From assembly GCF_945859685.1 (NCBI RefSeq), contig NC_079149.1:96622863-96686862 (forward strand): DNA of 64,000 nucleotides. The letters run 5' to 3'. The stretch is from Eupeodes corollae. Lineage: Eukaryota > Arthropoda > Insecta > Diptera > Syrphidae. The notes beneath the pieces are model-generated. The model ran no database searches. It was not told the origin of the DNA and saw only the letters and a program-made list of their open reading frames with translations. Shown piece by piece: positions 10,072 through 23,044 of this stretch. Position 1 is the first letter of the stretch, and each line of letters starts with the position of its first letter. A program made the position numbers and the translations under genes.

Positions 10072-12599
10072 GTACCATCAAAGTGCACGATTTAAATTGT
10101 TTTGCCCTTCATTTAATTACTGAAAAATTCTTTAAATATCTCAAAGACCATCTACAAATTCATACAGATTAAAAACAATCAACAATTGTCCTTCTTTTTT
10201 TCATAAAATTGCTTCGTAAAAACAACAAAAATGTGAGTTAAATTTCAAAAGAAAAAATCTCTCTAACCAGATTTGATAGGTCAGTTTAAGAACAACTAAT
10301 ATACACACCAAACACTTTACACACATATTCATATATTCACATGTACGTATGCATAAGTTGACCTCATGATGATGTTTTTAAATGTTCACTCAAGCAAAAT
10401 ACTTTGTTTGTTTTGTGATTAAAATATTTGCTAAACTTTTTCTTGTTCATAAAGTCATGACATTTATTGTGTTATTTTTTTTTTCTCTCTGTTGCTTGTC
10501 ACTTATGTAAGTATGTATTTTAAAATTGTTTAAAAATAATAAAAAAAAACACAAACTTTTGTGTTTCTACAAATGGCAATTTATTTGAGCATCAACACTT
10601 CTTTTTTTTTGAAAAAAAAAGAGGGGCTTTTAGGGAAAAACAAAAACACAACCAAAAGGATATCCATAAACATATTATATACATCCCACTTGTTTTTTAT
10701 ACCATCAACTGCAAAAACAAGTATAAAAGTTGACAAAGTTCAAAAAGAGACTTTGTTTAAATTCTTTCTCAAAAAAAAAAACATAAATAAAAACAGAAAT
10801 TTTCAAATAAAATAAAACGAATCACACTTACATCCATACATATGTACAAATGTACATACATAAGTGATGGATGTAAGTAGTACATATAAAAAACCATATA
10901 AAGTTTTCGAATTGTACAAAATGATGATGAAAACACATAAATTCGTCGCCTCTCCTTCGACGACTTAATGTCGAACAAGAAAGAGTATCCAACTGAAAAG
11001 TTAATTTAAAAACTTTTATTTTCGTTTTTTTTTTATATTTCATACCCACACGTCAGGATATTTTTGGCTACTTTACAAAAAAAAAGCAACAAAAATATAA
11101 AAAAGGAAACCTAAACACACATTTTACACGTCATATTCCTCTTTCAGAGTAAGTAAGTAGAGATATCCATTTTATTTCTCTCTCGTCAAAGGCAATTTCG
11201 TCCTTAAACGAAAAATAAAATGTTTGAAGCTACGACTATGTGTGTAGGTAACTCATTTAATTTTAAAATACAAAAATTAAAGAGCAAAGTGTTAATTCTT
11301 TGATCATCTATAGGAAAAAAAGTACAACGTGTGTGTTTGTTTATTTGTGTCATTAACAACAACAAAATAAAAAAGGACGACTTGAATAAAGCAAGCAATA
11401 TACACACATCATTTGATGAGAAGAAGAAAAAAGTAATTAAAACATTGTTTATTTTTCTCGGGCCTCCTTTCATCAAAAAATAATATTAACACGAATACAA
11501 CTACACACATCGCCATATGTAGAAGAGAACATCACACATTTGATCTACGTCTATATATAGACTGAGATGTATACTCTTTAAATCAAAGCATACATACAAA
11601 GATTCATAGCCTCATCATAAGGCTACACTACAGTTATAATAAAATGAAATAAACACAAATCTCAAAACAAGCAAAAACATAAACACACTGGCTGCTGTCA
11701 TCGTACAGATATACCAGTCTACTTATACACACATTCTGTCATTTTCGTCCTCGTCAGGTTGTTGTCTGTGGCATATGACGTGTGTAGTGTACCATCCTTA
11801 AATTAGCGTGTCAGTTTTAATTGAGTTAAAAGGAAAATTAAATTTTATCAAAGATACAAAAAAAAAAACACACTCACACGCGCGAAATGATATTCTTTCG
11901 AGAATCGCTGTGAAGGGAAACAAGCATAAAAATAAAACACACACACTCGAACTCTATTAACTCATATCTCTATAAAAGGTGTCTCAAAATAATCTTCTGG
12001 AAAGTAAAAGATGCCGAAGTTGAATGAGATACATATATATTTATATAACATATATTTTTTTTTAAATAAAATTAAAGGACTCTAAGGATAAAGTCCTATT
12101 TGGAGTTGGAGAAAATATGAGTTAAAAAAAAATTAAAACACAGATTACAGAATTAAAAGTATAAATTTGTATGTGTGTGTGTGTATGTTACATAAGGATT
12201 AATTACAGAAAGGAAGAAAAGCAAGGAAGAAGTGCAAGTGTCACCAGACTAATGGATTCTAAGAAGTGTTTTTCTTTGTAAAAAAAAAATAAAAACCTTA
12301 CACATTCATTATGCAGTATACTTATATTTTTTATTTTTTGATGGAAGATGGATAATTAGTAACGCCAAATGAACACTCTTTGAAGTGTTTGTTTTATTAT
12401 TGAAGAAAGCAAAGTATCAAGGAAGTAAGTTTCAGTGATAAGACGAAGAGATAGATACATACTGGGATGTTTATTTCACTCTATAAACTTACTTAAGTCG
12501 GTTTGTCAAAGGAGTTTGACTTAATGAACTAATGTCACACTTTTCAATGCTGCATTAAGAACTAGAACTTGTAGTTTGTTTAAAATAAATAATTAATTA

Positions 12600-14480
12600 T
12601 TCATTGAATTAAAAGGATTTCACGTTGGGCGCCAGTTTGTTGAATTAATTAATTTAAACAGTATCATTAAGAAATCCAACAAATAAATTGTTATTTAGTG
12701 ATCTTATTATTTAAAATACAACTTTATAAATGATTTAAAGATTTTTTCAGCAATTCATGGAACAAGATAAGACAAACCACATAGAACGAACAATTAAGGC
12801 TTTAATGCGTAAGAAGTTTAATGATCAAGTAATTTGACGTATCGACGACTTAAATTGGTAACTACGATCATACAATTTGATGCTGTTAAGAGTTTCTTGG
12901 AGCTCCGTAAAGGAATTGTTAAGATCTCACGTTGGGCGCCACTTACGTTTTCAATAGAATCCGCACAATTCAAGTTTCCTTTCAAATCTTAAGCTTGGGA
13001 CTTGGACAAGAAGGTACAAAAACCCATGTATTATGACTAATTATGGCTTAAATGCGTGAGAAGTGTAATAATACGTTCTGGCGACATTAATTTGTATCGA
13101 AGATAATGCGCCCTCACGTTGGGCGCCAAATATTTTATAATTTTAATGAAATCCACACAATTCAAACTTGATTTCAAATCTTAAAGTTGATAGATATATG
13201 ATTTAAATTCACGAAAATAAATATATACCAGCATAAAAGTGTCCAGTCCATATATGCGTTTCGCCTCGATGTAATGGTTGGGCTCATCAGAATTTAAAGT
13301 TGGTCTTTGAAAAGACAATACAAAAAGCCATATAGCTCGAACACGTGTTATTTCACGTTTTAGACGATTTTAATTGGATACTAAGATCACTTAGTTTGGT
13401 GCAGTGGGGAATGTTTGGAGCTCCACAAAAGAGTTTTTAAGACCTCACGTTAAACGGCAATTAGGTTTTCAATGGAATTCACACTATTCTTGTTTGCTTT
13501 CAAGTGTTAGGCTTGGGTCTTGAACAAAAACATACGAAAAGATATAAAGCTCGACTAATTTTAGCTTAATTCCATGAGAAGTTTAATGATCAAGTAATTT
13601 CATTATATTGGAGACTTCAATTGGTCACTTTTATCATTAGGTTTGATGCCGCTGAAAGTTTGTGGAGCTCCGCAAATGACTTATTAAAACCTCACGTCGG
13701 GCGCCAATTCAGGTTTGCTTTCAAGTATTTAGCTCAGGGCTTGGTTTTTGCTGGTAAATATGACAAATTAAGTCTCCTCTTGGGCGCTAGTAATGATTTT
13801 AATAAAATAAAAGTATTTTAAGCAAACACTTTCCGGAATTTTACAATTGGGAATTTCAACTTGTTACTCTCAAATTGGATCAACAAACAGTGTTAACAAA
13901 TGCTCAAAATATGAGAGAGATTTTGAAACAGTGACGTCTCCTGAAATTGTTTTGACTTAAACTTGTAGCACCCGTGACATAATGGCTAGTGCGCAAGACT
14001 GTAATGAAAGAGGTCTTGAGTTCAATAACTGCCTACATTTTTTTCACGGTTACTACATCTTTCAAGGAATTTACAAATCCTTCAAGAGAACTTCTTGTCA
14101 TGTAAAGTGTTTTTTTTTTCAAATAAGACGAATTAGGCATAAAAACTGTAGGTCCACTCGGTCCCTGAAATGACTCGCACATTGGAATGGTGGAGAGTTG
14201 TAAGTCCCTACGGACTGCTGCGCTACCTTATTCATTTATTTTTTCTTTAAAAAATATTATGTGGTTGTATCAAATGTCACAAACAAATACTCCAAGAATG
14301 ACTTCGGCACCTTTTTTCTCTCTCTTTTTTTAGCCACAATTGTTATTTTCTCAAGTCTTGAATATCCTTACTCAAGATGTCATTTTCTCAGTTCCTTAAC
14401 TTGAGTCCTTACATTTATTGGAATCAAAAATAATACTACCATTCGGAGTTAATGAATTCTCACATTGGGCGCCATTTAAA
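12600..14480 (-). repeat. degenerate tandem array, each unit with a tRNA-Lys 3'-end motif
   Basis: Repeated units of roughly 190-330 bases each carry TCACGTTGGGCGCCA or a variant: 12620-12634, 12927-12941, 13114-13128, 13445-13459 (degraded), 13692-13706, a remnant at about 13774-13788, and 14460-14474. Shared words between units include gagaagtttaatgatcaagt, ggagctccg, ttttcaatggaat, ccacacaattcaa and tttcaaatctta. Read on the minus strand each motif is TGGCGCCCAACGTGA, the tRNA-Lys primer-binding site. The array therefore probably derives from LTR-PBS segments of an LTR retrotransposon. No protein-coding part is present. A SINE interrupts the last interval. Confidence 0.7.
13964..14250 (+). 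mobile_element. tRNA-derived SINE, copy 1
   Basis: The head resembles a tRNA, with an A-box-like gtgacataatggctagtgcg (13974-13993) and a B-box-like ggtcttgagttcaataac (about 14012-14029). A non-tRNA body follows with the shared block aaaactgtaggtcc, an inner ggaatggtggagagttgtaa, and an AT-rich tail. Other copies are at 40430-40715, 40955-41200 and 43920-44140. As a pol III retroposon it encodes nothing. It lies inside the tRNA-Lys-motif array and so is younger than that array. Confidence 0.8.
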
Positions 14481-17400
14481 ATTTGTAAACAATATTACTT
14501 TGAAAATTGTTTATCCAACCAAAAACTAACTAACTTACTTTCAACAATCACAAGATAGATACCACTTTTTAACTTCCTTTCATCATAAAGACCCAACAAA
14601 ATATGTATATGAAAAACTTCAAAAACTTCTCACCAAATTGAAACCAACAAAAAATAAAACAACAATTTTACAGTTTTTCTTTGAAAACAATCAAAACTGT
14701 CTACCTTCAACAGAATATGTAGTTTTTTGTTGTTATTGTTGTTGTTATTCTCATACATAATGAACTTTGTCTTCTTTGTGTTTATTTTTGTTGTTGTTGT
14801 TTTTATTTCTCACTCAAAGGAGTAAAATATGTATGCAGAACACACACAAAAAACCATGAACTCATATCCTTTGAACTTTTTGAAAGTGTTCATGTGTATT
14901 TGGTTGGAAAAGAACTCATATATAGAAGTGAAATTTTATAATTTGTTTTCATCATCAGGTAGTGAAATTGTTAAGGTTTATATATTTGTTAACTTTTCCT
15001 CTGTCTTGAAGTTTCATTTTACAAAAGTCAAATCAAAAACAAATCATAACACTAAGCAAACAGTCAATTTTATGAAAATATAACCTGACTTAAAAGTTGA
15101 GAAGAAAAATACACAAATATTTCATAAAAATAAATTTCAAAACTTCAGTATTTTGAATTTTTGAAAAATTAATATTCTCTACAATATTTGAGGGCTCAAA
15201 GAATTACCCGTCCAACTGTGAAGAACCACACCATTTTCAGGTCTTTCACATCACCGACTGGACAACTCCTACTTTTACAAACATTTATACAAAACCAATA
15301 AAGCCAAACTCATACGGTTCTTTTGAAAGTACAATATTGTATACAATTAAGCACGATCAAACCTCAACATCGTATGTGTGCATATTTTACATATTTCTCA
15401 ACCTAATAAAGATATTTGAAAATATATCTTTAATAAACGTTTATATTGAAAATGTATTTTAATTTTATTTTCATTTTTGTAAGCATTTTCTACTTTATTT
15501 TGAAAACCACTGCTTCCTGCAATCATCCGTAAATAACAAAAAACACCACAAAAAGGACGCTTTGCGAGGACTCAAACAGGAATATAAAAATAGTGGTGGG
15601 TGGCTACAGCGGTAACTGTATAAAAGTTATACTAGCATAGAGTTAAAATAATAAAGTAAATATAAATGCAGCAACAAAAAATACGCAATATTGAGTACAG
15701 GACATCTAGACGTAGAGTATAAGAAATAAAAATAAAATCAGCCAATTTAAGCATCAAAAGCTAGCCTCGCTGCGCTGCGGTGGCTTGGGCTATCGCTCCT
15801 AAACTATTTTCTTCCTTCAAGTCACCACACAATATACAGAGAGAAAAAATCCATAAAAAACTTCAGGTTTTTTTCAATTTTTTGTTTTAATTCTTTGCTA
15901 TAAAAACCATAAAACCACAAAAAAGAAATAAACAAAACAATAACCACCACGAAGCTAAGAAAAGTTTCACGTTTTATAAGAAAAACACAAACAAAATAAT
16001 AAAACAAATTGTATCTATTAGTTTAATGTACACACATTTCCGGACCACCACATAGCAAAAAGTTGTAAAAACAACCTAAAGATATATGTAGAGTAAATAC
16101 GGATGGATATAAGGTTTTTTATCCTCGCTAAGCTTGTAATCCTTTTAGCAACAAGAAGGCAGACAAAAAAACATAAATAATAAAAATAGAAAATGCAATT
16201 CTCATGCTACACGTGTCCTGCTATATAAAGCAACTAGACACCATCTGTTTTAAGAAAAATAGACACAAAAGAAAAAGAATATACATATATAATAAGAAAC
16301 TGTACCATAAAAATAAAAAAACAACAAAAAATAATCAACTAAGAAAAGAATCTGAAACATCCTTTTGTACTAATTAATAAATACATTGTGCTTGAAAGTA
16401 TATACGAATATAAGACATGGTGCATTATCCTGTGCAAAAGTGCAACAACCAACAATAACAACGTTCTGATGTGAAGATATCCTTGTTTTTTTTTGCAAGC
16501 CAATAATGATTCTGAAGGATAGAAAATATAAAAAGGAAAGGAGAAAATGAAATAATAAATATTAAAACGGAAGACTTTCTTAATTCACTTCCTGAAGTTT
16601 TCGTTTTTTGTTGTTTTTTTTTTTAATTTTCTTTCATCTTTTAAATTATAAAAAAATAATACTACAAAAGTTCATGGATGAACCTTTGATATGCGATGGT
16701 GTATTCAACAGGGTGGTTCGCTTATAATATGAATCTTTCAAATGATATAATAGTCCTTTACCTATAGTATTTGACAGATTCGATAACATACAAGAAAAAA
16801 CTGAAACATTTAAGCCGTCCACAGTCTAAAGGATATTTATCTAAAAAAAGGATATTTGAACGCAAAAAATAACATTAGTGGACAGGGTTCTTTCTTGCAC
16901 TTTTTCTATGGGGTTTGATGGCAATAATTCAAATCTGATTTCAAAATTCATGAATCAACGTTAGGAATTTAAGATATTGTTTTTTAAAATACAAAAAATA
17001 CGTGTGTAAGGCTTTTTGAGGCTGTTATGAAGAAGATTTTCTTCAATCTATAATCCTTTTTTGTTCAATATTTAGTTGAAGTGTTTATAATATTTACTAC
17101 AATGTTCCAAAAATTTGTATCGGTTGATAGATTAGTTTAACAAAGATCTGAAAGTTCGATAAATCATTTATGCTAAAACGGTTGTAAACATAAAATGACA
17201 AAACGTTTAGAAACTTAGTTTTGCTCTCTTTGACAAATTTATGTCTTAACAATTCAATTATGTCAAGTTTTCAAATACATACAAAAAAAATGTTGAAAAC
17301 GGGTATTTTTTAAACTTAAAGTTTGGATTCGTAATCATCACTAAAAATGAGCTCCAAATCTATTTTTTAAAACTATGAAATTTCAGGTTTGCTCAAAACT

Positions 17401-17520
17401 TCATATGAAACCAAGTAAAGACTCATAACTTATTAGAATTTCCAGAAACCAAGTAAAATAATTAAAATTGTTAAAAATCAAAAAGTAAAAGTTTTATAAT
17501 TTGAAAAAGGATCATAACTT
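14481..17520. other. ed intron segment, nothing recognised
   Basis: AT-rich noncoding DNA. A short GC-richer island lies at about 15760-15802 (ctcgctgcgctgcggtggc). No open reading frame with recognisable content, RNA gene or mobile element was found. Confidence 0.55.
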
Positions 17521-17524
17521 AGCC

Positions 17525-19985
17525 TTTGGATGTGTTTAGCATTTTTAAAGGGGCTTCATTTAAAAACTTGTAGTACCCGTGGGATGATATTAGGTCTCTA
17601 ATCTTTGTCTCAAATAGCTTATCAAGTTCGTGAAAGAAGGTGTTGTAAGAGATACCCAACTTCTCTGCATGACCTCCTATAGGCCAATGTCCGGTACAAA
17701 CCGCAACAATCATGGCTATGTCTTGCCTTGGCCTGCATAGAAGATCGTTTGTACAGGTTTTAATATAGGTGGGCCATATCTCCCCAGATATAAAGCAGTC
17801 GGGTTAATTGCTCCACGTGCGGTTTGATTCAGTTTGGTAGATAGACAAGATTTTACGCTTCATAAAACCAAGAGGAATGTTAACCATTTCCAAAAGTGAG
17901 CTATGAAGGGCCGATCCTTGCCTGGCTAGCTCGTCAGCCCGTTCATTTCCCACGATACCACTATGGCCTAAAACCCAGATCAGGGTGACACCAAGGTTAA
18001 TATTCAGGTTCGCAAGCTCTTCATGACATTGCAGGACCAATAAAGATGAGGATGTGTCCGGGTTAATGACTTTGACAGCTGACTTACTGTCTGTAAAGAT
18101 AGCCGCATTTTAGTTTTGGTTTGGGCTTTTAAGTATCTTACATGCCTCCCTTATTGCCAGCAGTTCAGCCTGAAAAACGCTAGCAAAGTCAGGAAGCCTA
18201 AAGGATTTGGCTACATTTAGGGACTCAGAAATGATCAGAACCAACTCTGCACTCCATCTTTGAGCCGTCAGTAAAGATGGATGTGTCGAAACCTATCAAC
18301 ACGATGTCATTCTCCCAATCTTCTCTGGGTGGGAAAATCACTTTAAAAACCTTATTAAGGCTCAAAGTAGGAGTGCAGTAGTCAGTGTCTCCGGATAATA
18401 TCTGAGGGAATCAATTTCGTTGTGTTGATGTGACCATAAGGTTTTGACAACCAGCTGTTTGATTCCTTCAGCCTAATAGCACTGCAGGAAACTATGTATT
18501 TAATAAAAAAGTCGATTGGTAGAAGATCCAAAATAAAGTTTAAGGCGTCTTCAGAGCTGTTGTCTGAAGCTTCTTTAGCTTATCAATAATATAGTCTTTG
18601 CTAAGAGCAGGCCACCACACAATCGACCCAAATGTTAAGATTGGATGTACTACGGCTGTGTACGTCCATAAAATCATCTTCGACTGAAGTCCCCACTTTT
18701 TCCGAAAGTTGTGCTGCAGGCGTAGAAGGCAACAAAGGCCTTCTTAACCCGTACTTCAATATTTAGTTTCCAGTTTAGTTTAGGGTCAAGTATAACTTCC
18801 AAATATTTTGCACTGAAAGTCAATAATAGGATTTGACCGTTGAGTCGAGGTAGCAAGAAGGGCGGTACTTTAGTTTTGGTGGTAAAGAGCAACAGTACAG
18901 TTTTAATTTGGTTAACTCCTAGTCCACAACTCGTGGCCCAGTTGCTAACTTTCTTCAAAGCTGACTCCGTGATTTCACTAACCACAGAGGTGTGCTTTCC
19001 TGACACCAATAGCACCAAATCATCCGCATAGGCTACTGCATTCACTCCACATCTCTCTAATTTAACGAGAATGGATAACCAGAAGCCATAGAAGAGGAGA
19101 AAGGACACCACCCTGGGGTGTTCCCCTACTCACGTGTTTTGTTTCGATTGTATTGCCTAGAGTGGCTCGAATCTTCCTACCACTGAGCGTGGAAATAATC
19201 CATTCTCGAATGAAGTCTTCTACACCGAACGTAACGAGCGATTCTTCTATGTATTCGGTAAAGACGTAGTCAAAAGCACCTTCTATGTCTAGGAAGGTGG
19301 TAAGAGTAAATTTTTCTACAGTACGCACTACCTCATGGAGGGCAGTCTCCGTAGATTTGCCCTTAACATAAGCATGCTGAGATCTTTCGAGAGGTCCAAC
19401 TAGGATTTCACTAATATGGTAATCAAGAATGCGCTATAAGGTTTTAAGCACAAAAGATGTTAAGCTTACTGGTCTGAAATCCTTCGCGGAATTCGTGACC
19501 TTGCCTACCCACTTTCGGGATAAAAACTACATTGACCTGTCTCCACGACATGTGCACATGTTTGAGAAGGAGGCTTCCTTTGAAAATTTGTTCCAGCTAT
19601 GGAGCTGCCACATCATGCAACTTTTGAAGCATAACTGGCAGTATGCCATCCATGCCTGGGGATTTATATGGAGAAAAAGTATTGATGTCCCACAAAATAT
19701 TTTCTCTGGTTATAACGGAATTGACTTGCTCCACATGAGCTACGTTTAGCTCTGTGCGGACCCGGAAAGTGCGTATTCATCAGTAGCTCAAGAGATTCGG
19801 CTGGAGATGCTGTCCAGGTTCCATCAGGCCGTTTTTGAAATGAAGGATTACAATGTTCCTTCGATAAAACTTTGCTGAGCCTTGCGGAGTCCTTTATGTC
19901 TTTGATTGATTGCCAGTATTCTCTTCAGCCTTGTCTTTTGGCTGATGACAGGGCGACTTCAACTAAACTTATTAAGAAGCAATAA
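17525..19985 (-). mobile_element. LINE with RNase H (LOA/I/R1 group), copy 1, inverted relative to 30.9 kb copy
   Basis: A 5'-truncated non-LTR element read on the minus strand. It starts in the linker between endonuclease and RT (about 19985-19750). RT follows: TFLDIEGAFDYV (about 19300), RGTPQGGVLSPLLW (about 19120) and AYADDLVLLVSG (about 19035-19000). Next come a thumb/connection, an RNase H with LIWVLGHSGIVGNERADELA (about 17985-17930), and a C-terminal tail to about 17525. Frameshifts fall near 19440-19500, 19110 and 18670. Sequence agreement with 30850-34075 is very high by eye over long stretches, so both insertions are fairly recent. The RNase H places it with the LOA, I and R1 clades. 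It is in the sense orientation of ed. Confidence 0.85.
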
Positions 19986-21700
19986 TGTATTCGATGTTCC
20001 CAGTTAATCAAAGCTCGTATGGTAACGGAGTTATGACATCTTTTTTAAAAAAGTCTGTCAATTATAAGACAACGGATACAAAGGATACTCTATATTATAA
20101 ATACCTGATCAACGTCATAACTTTAGCTTGCACCTTATGAGAACTCTGTTAACGCCTTAAACTACTTATTGCAAAAAAAAACTTTATTTTTGTTTGATAA
20201 AACTATGAAAAACAAAAAAAGGATATTAAACAAAGATACCAAATAAACATTTCATATAAAAAAAGCTTAAAAAGCGTCTTCGATGCAATAGACAAAGAAC
20301 ACAAGAATAACATAAAACCACAAAAAGGATATTATGATGAGATTAAAAATAAAGCTAACGTTGCGAAGGAGAACGGACATCTCTTAAGACACCCACATCC
20401 ACATCCTCAAACACACACACATACATACACTACACACCATACACACACACATATTCTAACATTCAGAAGATGCTGGTGATGCTAAGCTCCAACTTTACCT
20501 GAAATGTTGTTAATCGTTGCGGTGGTAACAACGGGTGTCTTGTTGGTGGCTTCAAGTTGATGACTGCCAACAGCGGTTATGTCAGTTAGTCCTGTGTGCG
20601 CAATATGAAGGTAGGTTTTTTTTTGTTCTTGTTTTAATATTTAATTTAAATTTATTTTTTGTTTTTTTTTTTTTTATTTTAAATTTTATTTTCAAAGAAG
20701 ATAAAAGCCAAAAGGATAAAGAGTGAAAAGAATAAAATATTTTCAGACCATCACTTGGACAACGAACAACATAAAACAGAACAAATAAAAATATGAAGAT
20801 AAACTATCCTTGGTTGGTGAGGAGACACAGAAAGTGTATATATGTATAATGGATAGTGACGATACAAGCTCCTTCTGCAAGTATAAAGCCCAACAACCAT
20901 AGGAAAATTGTAATAATTGTTATAATCAAAAAGGACATGTTAATTCCTTTTTTCATATCCGACTCTCTGTGGCACTGGCTCGATGGTAATGGTGGATGGT
21001 GGATAGTGATGGTGTTATGTCAATGTGTCCTTTGTTTTCGAGGATAAAGTCGGGTGGTGTGGTCGGGTCGGGTCGGGTGTGCCTGTGCATCAGCATCTTC
21101 ATCATCAGAGTGGTGTTTCTTTATAATACCCTGTGGCCATCATCGTCATCATCATCAGGCCAGAACCATAGAATTTGCCTTTTAAATTAAACTACTATGA
21201 CAACATTTTAAAGAAAATACAGCTTAACACGTTTTCTATATAATAAACTGATGCATATTCTTGTGTCAAAGGAAAATGTTTGTGTCCTTCGGACGTTTTG
21301 TTTGTAAGCTTAATATTTTTCATTATAAAATATATTGGGAAGGCGTCATTTCATTTTTAAACAATCTTATACACTGTTTCGTCGGAGAACATGTGATGAT
21401 ATACTAAATTATGTATGTATGTATGTGTGTACGGAAGTTGTGTGTGTGGTTTTCTTTATGATATCCTGTGCCTGTCGGAAGATATATTTAATATTTTGTC
21501 TGAATAATTATTTTATTTAATTATTGCCACAAGATATGACTTTCTAATAAAATTAAAGCAAAACGTTGAACCTGTAGATTGAAAAAGGATCCTTATTTTA
21601 AAAACAAGCGCTCCCTGGCGAATATGGGATCCTATTACTTATTCTTCTTATTCTATTCTGATCTCGAACCTCATGGTTGCTGGCACAAATCAGGTTAATT
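19986..21700. other. ed intron segment with microsatellites
   Basis: Noncoding. It holds a CA/CATA-rich tract at about 20409-20452 and a pentamer tract (GGGTC)n at about 21062-21078. AAAAGGAY words occur near 20216, 20320 and 20930. No gene was recognised. Confidence 0.6.
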
Positions 21701-21712
21701 TAGTTTATTGCT

Positions 21713-21820
21713 AAAAATAGATGTCCCACAAGGCTCTGTACTAGGGCCAGTGCTTTTTTCTTGTTTCATAAACGAAATTAAAAAACTCTTAATGTCTACC
21801 TTGTGTCAGTTTTCTCAAAA
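21713..21820 (+). pseudogene. reverse-transcriptase fragment (jockey-type)
   Basis: One open stretch reads KIDVPQGSVLGPVLF then a residue pair and FINEIKKLLMSTL. This is the conserved block just before the palm YADD motif of jockey/CR1-type LINE reverse transcriptases. Nothing recognisable flanks it beyond about 100 bases, so it is a short remnant. Confidence 0.7.
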
Positions 21821-23040
21821 ATGGTTTAAAAAAAATCATACACCTTAAAAACTATCCATATCAGTTCTACAAAAATCCTCAATTTCAATTCATATTATCA
21901 AGGGTTTTTGAAAAACATAGCAAAAAGGGAAACATTGCAGAAAATTGTAGCACGTTGAAGAAATGACTTTGATGAAATTGTTTAAGAGTTTTTTTTGTTT
22001 CAAAATTCTTTCCCTACAAAACTTTGCTCTGTATACGTCTAGAACATGTGATTTTGTATATGAAATATACACCCAAGAGGCTTGATGTGGTTCGAAATCA
22101 AGATTTTTGCAGATACTCAGATAGATACTATGTGTAGTGTAATATGTGTGTAGTGTATGCATGATGGGTAAATATCTTCTTTTTTTTTGAACATCATTCG
22201 TTCGATATTGCATTGGAATATTTAACGAACTGTACCAATTGGCAAACATCATATCAAATAGGTTTATACGAGCATATCTCTATACCAAAGTATAAACGAC
22301 ATCGTATATCGGTTTCCGTCTTATATCTATACACACAAAAAGAAAAATTGCGTACGAATTACATGACAAAAAAGAAATCTTTCAAGACTTTCATTTCGAA
22401 ACTTTTGAAAAGTCTCCTATATCAAACATTCCATTCAAATCTGATAGTGGGGACATGTTAGATGCTATATGTAATCAGAATATTGTTGACTTAAAAAGTT
22501 GATTTTAAGACATAAAATAGAGATAGAAGGACGGACGCATATCATTCCAAAAGATTGAGTGTGAGTGTTGCTATGAGAGGTGGAAAAATGGACACCAAGG
22601 TTTTTGGGGATACAAAATATTCTGTCAATTTTTAATTTCGAAATCGAAAATAACTTTAAATTCGCATAAGTAATGTGTTTATTGTTTGATAAGTCTTAAA
22701 TGTTGTTACGTTAAAATATCTCAAACCTTTTACTCAAGGATACCGTTTTATAGAGTTTAGTATCGAAAAAGATCATTCACTTTTCGTTGGAAGTTAAGCT
22801 TACAAATAAAATGAAAACATAGGAGCATTTTGGAGAAACATTTTATTTCAGTATAAAGTTTGAACTTTGTAAGAAAGAATATTCATTGTTGCTTTGGCAA
22901 GATTCGAAACAATCGGAAACATTTCAGAGCATTTTTAAACACCTAACTTATGTTATGTAATATTAGTTTTCTAGAGTGTCTAGAGATCAGGATGTTTAAA
23001 AACTTATGTTGTTATTGATTTGAAGTCACTAAAATGCTGA
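21821..23040. other. ed intron segment, nothing recognised
   Basis: AT-rich noncoding sequence; short open frames on both strands lack any recognisable motif. Confidence 0.5.
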
Positions 23041-23044
23041 ACAG

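Larger units (their letters stand above)
9471..12600. other. ed intron segment, two plus-oriented PBS-like motifs, otherwise no gene
   Basis: AT-rich noncoding DNA with poly-A runs and a short (TG)n tract at 12172-12185. Two tRNA-Lys primer-binding-site-like words on the plus strand (9907-9921 and 10057-10071) are listed separately. No coding region for an LTR retrotransposon (gag, protease, RT) was seen around them. AAAAGGAY words continue. Confidence 0.6.

Noticed and set aside
13964..14040. Possible tRNA gene
   Set aside because: A- and B-box-like words are present, but the sequence cannot fold as a full cloverleaf and continues into a repeated SINE body.
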